A stretch of DNA of 64,000 nucleotides. Source: Spongilla lacustris (lineage: Eukaryota > Porifera > Demospongiae > Spongillida > Spongillidae). Positions within the stretch are counted from its first letter, which is position 1. The number at the start of each line of letters is the position of its first letter. The stretch is taken from contig OX442424.1 in NCBI GenBank assembly GCA_949361645.1, forward strand, positions 4,733,986 through 4,797,985, read 5' to 3'. Position numbers and translations under genes: made by a program. The notes under the pieces were generated by a model. That model was not told where the DNA came from, did not search any database, and saw only the letters and a program-made list of their open reading frames with translations. Shown here one piece after another: positions 40,809 through 64,000 of the stretch.

Positions 40809-41810
40809 TCTCAGTAGTGATTTGTGTTTCAATATTTTGACTTGTGTGATTGTGATGCAACTTATTTTCCTGATTATGTCATGCATGTTCAATAATAAGT
40901 ATGATTTATTAAAAACTACCACATATAAAGTGTCACTGTGTGGATGGCATTTTACCAGACTGCTTCTATAGGTCTATCTGTAGCACCCCCATGAATTCTT
41001 CTTGCCATTTACTCAACAAAAGATCCTGTTACATGTACATCAACATCAATTAGTGGGGGTAGATTGATCATCACAGAGTAGGAAAGCCTGTACACCAGTA
41101 TGTGATGGTTCTGAGTGTTTTTCTTGCTGGACATCAAGAACATATTTCGGGCCATCATCCACAAGCTAAAGAAGAAGAAAGACGTTCTGTTAATCATCTA
41201 ACAGCAGATTTGATCTCTCTAAGCATCAAATGTGAGAAGAGTTTTTTAAAACTTGATCCTTATTGTTCGCGCTTAGTGAGTACCACTTGGACCAGATGCT
41301 GGGAGCAATGATTTCTCATTGGTTCTCTCAACAGTGAGCACCTACCTGGAGGAGGTGCTAGCTGTGCCTTGACTAGAGCAGGCCATGTCACCTGATGCTG
41401 TTTCAATTGTTGTTAGGAGGTGTTGAGTTGGTCCAGAAGGTTGGACTACATGTGGAAGTGGCTAGGGAGCCCCTCAAGGAGGAAGGGGAGGGAGGGGAGG
41501 AGGTCATCAAGTTCCCATGGTACCATGCCAATCTCTCGGGCTATCAGGTATCACATGAAGAGGAGATGGAGTGACAGGCATAGCTGGACATGTCGTCTCA
41601 CTCCTCCCCTCCCTTTAGGAAATGGGAGGATCTCTTCAGGGCCTCCATCATGAGGTCCTGAAGCCAAAATTCATTACCTGAATACATGTACCTGCACACC
41701 GTTGCTCATGCAGGGCTGGCAAAAGGCAGGATGGGGACTGGAAACACCTGTGATGGTTGGATCTGGGTACGAGACGTTTTTAATTCACAGCAAGAAATAT
41801 AACCAGGGAT
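40809..41810. other. tail-to-tail interval between SNAPIN and TEN1
   Basis: This holds the 3' ends of both genes. A GC- and purine-rich block at 41395-41640 looks unlike its surroundings and reads GVELVQKVGLHVEVAREPLK on the plus strand before a stop. The family was not recognised; it may be a decayed exon or transposon piece. No complete gene is supported. Confidence 0.4.
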
Positions 41811-42182
41811 TCAAGTATAATTCAAAGCAAGAGTGCGCGATCTCAATTCATGTGACTGCTTATAAATATCCAAATTAAGACCTTCGACGCAACGATACAC
41901 ATATGCCCGTAGTATTATCTGGCTGTCACTTCCAATACGTGCTTCACCAATGAACTGATACAGGACCCGCTGCCTAAATGGAAATGGTTCTATCAAACTG
42001 GAGTCTATAACAAGAACGGAATCTGAGTTTGTATCCTTTATAACAAGTTGTCCCTTCTGGATATTGTGCTCTTGCAGCTCTCCAATTGTACGGTACACCT
42101 TTCCCACTATACTGGTAGTTCCTCCGGTGTGAAGTAACGTTGCAATTGGTATGAATGTTGCTGTTACTCCAGGTACACACAT
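41811..42182 (-). CDS. TEN1: TEN1 ortholog, CST complex OB-fold subunit, single exon
   Basis: An intact 123-codon ORF begins at ATG 42182 (MCVPGVTATFIPIATLL). Length equals human TEN1 (123 aa). Matching features are the early SIVGKVYRTIGEL strand (human has LRTFGRL), VLVIDSSLIEPFPF (human VLVCTKLVEPF) and the C-terminal strand plus helix LRAYVYRCVEGLNLDIYKQ (human VKARVLTCVEGMNLPLLEQ). TEN1 is a small OB-fold protein that binds STN1 in the CTC1-STN1-TEN1 complex, which caps telomeric single strands and helps polymerase alpha fill in. No other CST subunit lies nearby. A half family A element lies about 110 bp upstream of the start. Confidence 0.9.
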   Translation of the reverse strand: MCVPGVTATFIPIATLLHTGGTTSIVGKVYRTIGELQEHNIQKGQLVIKDTNSDSVLVIDSSLIEPFPFRQRVLYQFIGEARIGSDSQIILRAYVYRCVEGLNLDIYKQSHELRSRTLALNYT

Positions 42183-42289
42183 GTCTACACAACCAATCTG
42201 TTTTCCTGAATCAAGTACCGTAATGTTTATTTATGCACTTCGGGGCTTTTTTTTTAACGCTTGTATATCAATTTCCTACGCTTCGTGAA

Positions 42290-42672
42290 TCAGATCCGCT
42301 ACCCAAAGGTCGCGATGCGGGTCACGCACGTACAACGACGCGATTCGAGCGGGAAATTTGTACCAACTTTGCGCGCTGTATCTCCATAACGGATGACATA
42401 CAAATTAACAAACAGAACAAATCGTTAGGTATAGGACCACTCTACCTAAAAACCGAATTTGAAGCGATTTGATTACTCCTACAGAAAGGTATGGCGGGTT
42501 TGAACCCACAGGGGTATCGGATGTTGCAATACTGGCACGGAGCAAGTGCAAGACCCCAAAAAGTATTTTACCATAGAGAAATGGTGTAGTATCGGTGTTG
42601 AAAATAGGACGTTGATAGCGTTAACCGTTCGGAAGATATAGCGATTCAAACGAGAAGCATTTTTATAACATT
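42290..42672. repeat. half fold-back element, family A copy 3
   Basis: One arm and centre only. It contains TGTATCTCCATAACGGATG (42377-42395), GAAATGGTGTAGTATCGG and the TCGGAAGATATAGCGATTC block near its right end. The matching left arm is missing, apart from short pieces. It lies directly upstream of TEN1. Confidence 0.75.
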
Positions 42673-42720
42673 TTATTTTGCGTCGTGAATATATTTCGTT
42701 GGGCGAAGGGGAAAAATAAA

Positions 42721-42740
42721 GGGGGGGGGGGGGGGGGGGG
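42721..42740 (+). repeat. poly-G tract, 20 nt
   Basis: Uninterrupted G run immediately right of the family A copy 3 remnant. Confidence 0.95.
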
Positions 42741-43520
42741 TGCATTAAGCATAAAGCAAAACAATGTGACAACTGACAATTGTTATAACAGTCACACATT
42801 CACAGGAAAAAATATCGGACGCCCAACCTAGGTTTTTGTTCCATGATTCCAGGTTGATAGGTTTCTAACAAAATTCAGATATTTTCTCCCTGCTATTGTC
42901 AACTTGCTGATGCAAACAAAGGATGTGGTTCTGCTGATGTGTGGACATCCAATTAGATAGATAGAATGATACTGTCCGTATGAGTGTAAATACTCGTGAG
43001 TTTTCTGTCATATATATGTATATATAGAACATGTAATTTGACTGCATGTTCATACACCCATACTACCCACTGTGAAATCATGTAACAGACACAGTTACAA
43101 TGCATATAACTGGTAATTGAGCACTGTAGTGTATCCCTTATCGGTTTTTTCATGATGCTCAATGACTACAAGTTGGCAGTGGAGTACAAATTATCATAGC
43201 AACCTTGGCCTTGTACATTCAACGTAATGATTAGTTCATTTAATAGCGATGTGTTAGTTTCAGTTCATAATTAATCTATAACAATTACAATACAAGCATT
43301 TTAAAAGCACTGTTATGATTAATTAACACTAACCACAAAGGATATTTCAAATGTGTATGCACAGCTTAAACAATCTGCTTCATGGAATATAAATGTATGG
43401 CCCTATGGCATCTAGTTTTACCAATGATCTCCTAACACCCTTACAAGAAGGATGTATTATTGTTGATACCATATACTTTGATAATAGATATTCACAATAC
43501 ATAAATACACCCTATTATTA

Positions 43521-43820
43521 CTACTGGTCTGGTACAAAACATCTGGAGAGGATGGCTACAGCGTTGGCTCTAACTAAGCAGAGGTTCAGCCTGCCATATA
43601 GCTCAGCTAGGACCACAGCCTTAGCCCTGTTGGAGCTGGTCGCAAGGCGAGAGGCCAGAAGTGCCAAAGACTCCATTGCTTCTGTCCCCCAAGCACCATA
43701 TGCCTCAACCACCATGGGGACACAAACCCACCCTAGCTCCTTGCATTTGGCATCATTTTCTTCATGCTTTCTCAGCTCAGTAGCTCTGGCAGCCTGACCT
43801 GCTGCTAGTCCCGCTTCAAG
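43521..43820 (-). pseudogene. retrotransposon endonuclease-tail fragment
   Basis: Minus-strand translation gives ELRKHEENDAKCKELGW, then VEAYGAWGTEAMESLALLAS, then ELYGRLNLCLVRANAVAIL. This is the C-terminal end of the same restriction-like-endonuclease retrotransposon family as the copy at 9321-10845. Only the 3' end is present. Confidence 0.75.
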
Positions 43821-44045
43821 TTGATACCAAGTATTAATAAATCAATTTTTTAAATTTCACAGATGAAATACTTTAACACTGAGATTTAGAAACAAGGGGA
43901 GTATGGGAAATTTCCAATCAAATTATTTAAAAAAAAACAAACTAATTTTCATTGTAAAACTTACTAGAAGTTAGAGGTATACTATTCTTTACCTATCCTT
44001 TTGATCATAATTTATTTGAACTATCAATAAAATCACTATCTTCCA

Positions 44046-44822
44046 GACAAAAGGCATGGGACCTCCCTCATGTGGAAGAGACATATGATCAGCTCCTGCA
44101 AGGTGCCTCTGACTGCAGGTCTCGTGCCAGGTTACTGGCAGCAGCCACTAAAGAGTCTGGGGCCTGGTTGCATGCCCTCCCTGTCTCTTCCCTAGGCCTG
44201 CGAATGGATGATCACACAACCAGGATAGCTGTTGGTCTCCGTCTGGGTACGCCACTTTGTCAACCCCACATCTGCCACCACTGTGGAGGTCATGTTGATG
44301 CCCTCGCTACTCATGGGCTCAGCTGCATTAAAAGCCAGGGTCGTTTTTCAAGGCATGTTGCTATCAATGCCATTATACATAGGTCACTGGCAGCAATAAA
44401 CGTACCATCAACACTTGAGCCATTGGCCTATGCAGATCAGATGGCAAGCGACCTGATGGTTGTTCCATTGCCCCATGGAAGTCTGGCCAGTGTCTTGTTT
44501 GGGACTTTACTTGTGTGGACACCTTTGCAGCCTCATACATGTCTGATGCCACAAGGGAAGCTAGAGCTGTAGCCACAGCTGCTGAAGCCAGGAAGAGGGA
44601 GAAGTATGCTCTGCTGTCAAAATCCCACCATTTTGTCCCAGTAGCAATAGAGACCTCGGGTGCCCTTGGCCCTGATGCTCTCAGTTTGCTCACGGATATC
44701 AGCAGGCGTCAGCAGAGCATCACTCATGACCACCAGTCTCTCCCTTTCCTACTGCAAAGAGTGTCCATTGCACTCCAGCAGGGCAATGCTGCCTCTGTAA
44801 TGGGCACCACAAGTAGTGTGTA
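44046..44822 (+). mobile_element. 5'-truncated retrotransposon: CCHC knuckle and endonuclease-like tail
   Basis: Reads KAWDLPHVEETYDQLL, then RARLLAAATKESGAWLHALP and LGLRMDD. Next comes a CxxC...H...C knuckle (ICHHCGG...THGLSC). After a frameshift near 44490 it continues TFAASYMSDATREARAVA, then HHFVPVAIETSGALGPDAL and QRVSIALQQGNAASVMG, ending at a stop. This C-terminal block recurs in many invertebrate non-LTR retrotransposon proteins. It is a different subfamily from the copies at 9.3 and 43.5 kb and lies in the opposite orientation to its neighbours. The reverse-transcriptase part is absent. Confidence 0.82.
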
Positions 44823-45071
44823 ATTTATATAGTGTGTGTAATTTATATAGTGCATTCATTTAACTTTGTACACATGAGTTTCTATTATTATTATTATAAG
44901 GTTATACATATTCAGTATAATTATATGTTTAAGAAATAAAATCATAATAACGACAAAAATAATAATTATAATATATTTATTGATCGTAGGATAAATGGAC
45001 ATGCACAAATACACCGATATATAAACATATACAACTAGACGACACACAACGTACACAAAATGCTAACTATA

Positions 45072-45179
45072 TATCTACCCTACATCACTTTGACTGATGC
45101 TACGAGAAAGGATGGCAATAGCATTAGCTCGTACCAGGTGAAGGTTCAGCCGCCCGTAGAGTTCGGTAAGAACCACTGA
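45072..45179 (-). pseudogene. retrotransposon tail stub abutting a hairpin
   Basis: The minus strand reads SVVLTELYGRLNLHLVRANA, then IAILSRS, then a stop. It is nearly the same as the tail of the 43.5-kb fragment. Its upstream edge coincides with the left end of the hairpin at 45180. Confidence 0.7.
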
Positions 45180-45502
45180 CCCACAATACTCAAGATCCAA
45201 AATTAGTTATAATGTTAATAAACGTCATTATGATTAGGATAGGTTAAGCAAATGCCACTGCAATGCTGTCTAGATGCTTTGCCTCGGACATGTAGACTGT
45301 ACAATTTTTTTTACATGAAAACATACATAGGATAACATGAAATCATTATAATAATTATATAAATGTAACTACCTAATCTAAACAGTCTACATGTCCGAGG
45401 CAAAGCATCTAGACAGCATTGCAGTGGCATTTGCTTAACCTATCCTAATCATAATGACGCTTATTAACATTATAACTAATTTTGGATCTTGAATATTGTG
45501 GG
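45180..45502. repeat. near-perfect 323-bp hairpin (fold-back)
   Basis: Arms 45180-45300 and 45382-45502 are 121 nt each and differ at about two positions, with an 81-nt AT-rich loop. There is no coding content. The high arm identity implies a recent origin, arm-to-arm gene conversion, or an inverted-duplication artefact. It starts exactly where the retrotransposon tail stub ends. Confidence 0.92.
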
Positions 45503-46226
45503 TGTTGATTTTCAAATAAGCTAAATGTGCTAACGTGTGAAAGTTGCATTAGAACAACTTAAAAATATGCACACTATGCTAATTGCAAAAGCATGGACTA
45601 TGACTGTAAGATATTATTATAATTACTAACAATGTTGCGTGATATTTCTGACTCTGTAAATGCAAATAAGTAACCACAAATAATAAATTGTAACACACAT
45701 CAGTTCGATTGACACATGTCTGGCACAAAACAGCAACCTACAACTTATCTTTTATTACCAATTTCTGGTAACCTATAATTTTGTATCTACTAGTGGAATA
45801 TAAATACATTTATTCAAAAAGTTCCCACACAATGTTTGCTTGTAAATGTATTACGATGTTATATTAATTATTGTTCGTTCATTAATCATTTGCAATGTCT
45901 AAAAAGCCTACAACTTGTCACAGCACTTTAGAAAAAAGTAGCAGAAATGACACAATAACAAAATACTCCGCATGTCAAAGTTCACTAGCAATATTTGCTT
46001 GCTTATGAAACTACTGTTGTATTACCAATTCTACCTGACAATCTTTAATGGATATCAATAACACACATTCTTCTTACATACAAGAACAACATGATTCAAT
46101 CATATAACAGCATCTGTTATGTTGTGTACGACAACAGTTCACTTAGGCACCATTGAGCATACGTATAAACATTCTGTGCAACAAGAAAAAAATCTAACTA
46201 CATTAAACATAAAAAACCCCAACAAT

Positions 46227-52582
<6,356 letters not shown>

Positions 52583-52785
52583 TTCTCTGCTTCCTGAGAA
52601 ACGCTGCCAAGTGCTAGTACAATATTTCTTCCCTCAGTGTGGGTTCTGGTAAACGCCTTGCTTACCTGCACCAAAAGCAATAGTTACAATATTATGATCT
52701 TCAACCTGAAATGTGTACCACGTGATAATCACGAGATAGTACTAATTATGTATAACGTCATTGTTAATTATTAAAATTCACTGAG
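52583..52785. promoter_or_regulatory. bidirectional promoter between RAB14 and EHBP1
   Basis: Only 203 bp separate the two start codons on opposite strands, so the core promoters must share or overlap. It contains an E-box CACGTG (52719-52724) and a 13-bp perfect palindrome CGTGATAATCACG (52721-52733). No TATA box is evident. Co-regulation is inferred from the layout. Confidence 0.65.
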
Positions 52786-63845
<11,060 letters not shown>

Positions 63846-64000
63846 GTACATGTACATGTATTGTATGTGTACACTTTATGTTCATGTACATGTACATGCA
63901 CTTGCAATATGAAATACATGTAAGCCATTTTGTGATCTGTATATTACTGGCATTATAACATGGTATTACATACAACTGCAACAAGCTACACATTTTATGG

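Larger units (their letters stand above)
42183..46226. other. repeat-rich intergenic stretch
   Basis: Between the TEN1 ATG and the RAB14 stop lie a half fold-back, a poly-G run, three retrotransposon stubs in mixed orientation and a near-perfect hairpin, each listed separately. The remaining parts, such as 42745-43520 and 45510-46220, show only AT-rich sequence with no exon-like segments. Confidence 0.5.

Overview
The window looks like nuclear DNA from an early-branching animal, most likely a sponge. Seven protein-coding genes can be assembled, all with animal orthologs. They are cut into many short exons (often 30-130 nt) by small introns. The DNA is AT-rich and peppered with the palindromic hexamer ACATGT/TACATG, often in short tandem runs. 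The phylum is an inference from gene content and texture; nothing in the window proves it. No bacterial operons, CRISPR array, rRNA or tRNA were recognised. Layout, left to right: a 2-exon phytanoyl-CoA dioxygenase-family gene (-, 376-1907); a ~31-exon PPP1R21 ortholog (-, 2312-21487) with a truncated retrotransposon and several fold-back repeats in its introns; a 10-exon SLC25A19-type mitochondrial carrier (-, 22658-26735) with two GC-AG introns; a 14-exon DNAJA-type Hsp40 (-, 27488-35595) with a heat-shock-element-like promoter; a 4-exon SNAPIN ortholog (+, 38327-40808); a single-exon TEN1 ortholog (-, 41811-42182); an intergenic repeat graveyard (about 42.2-46.2 kb); a 9-exon RAB14 (-, 46227-52582); and, head-to-head with RAB14 across only 203 bp, the first 14 exons of an EHBP1-type NT-C2/CH protein (+, from 52786) that runs off the right edge. 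Exon chains were built by hand: splice sites were read on the strand, phases were checked so that every junction keeps frame, and the joined protein was compared with remembered features of the human families. One PPP1R21 junction (exons 17/18) does not close in frame unless a 16-nt microexon is added; it is flagged. Functionally, four of the seven genes (PPP1R21, SNAPIN, RAB14, EHBP1) belong to endosome/lysosome trafficking. The others serve mitochondrial cofactor import, cytosolic chaperoning, telomere/replication maintenance and an Fe(II)/2-oxoglutarate oxygenase reaction. The non-genic part is unusual. Six 3'-end stubs of non-LTR retrotransposons with a restriction-like endonuclease tail lie across the window. 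A family of 0.4-0.8 kb inverted-repeat elements shares internal motifs. A separate 1.2 kb fold-back sits in a PPP1R21 intron, and a 323-bp hairpin has 121-nt arms that are about 98% identical. There are also five poly-G/C tracts of 18-26 nt, several microsatellites, and at least eight introns whose acceptor is the dispersed ACATGTAG word.
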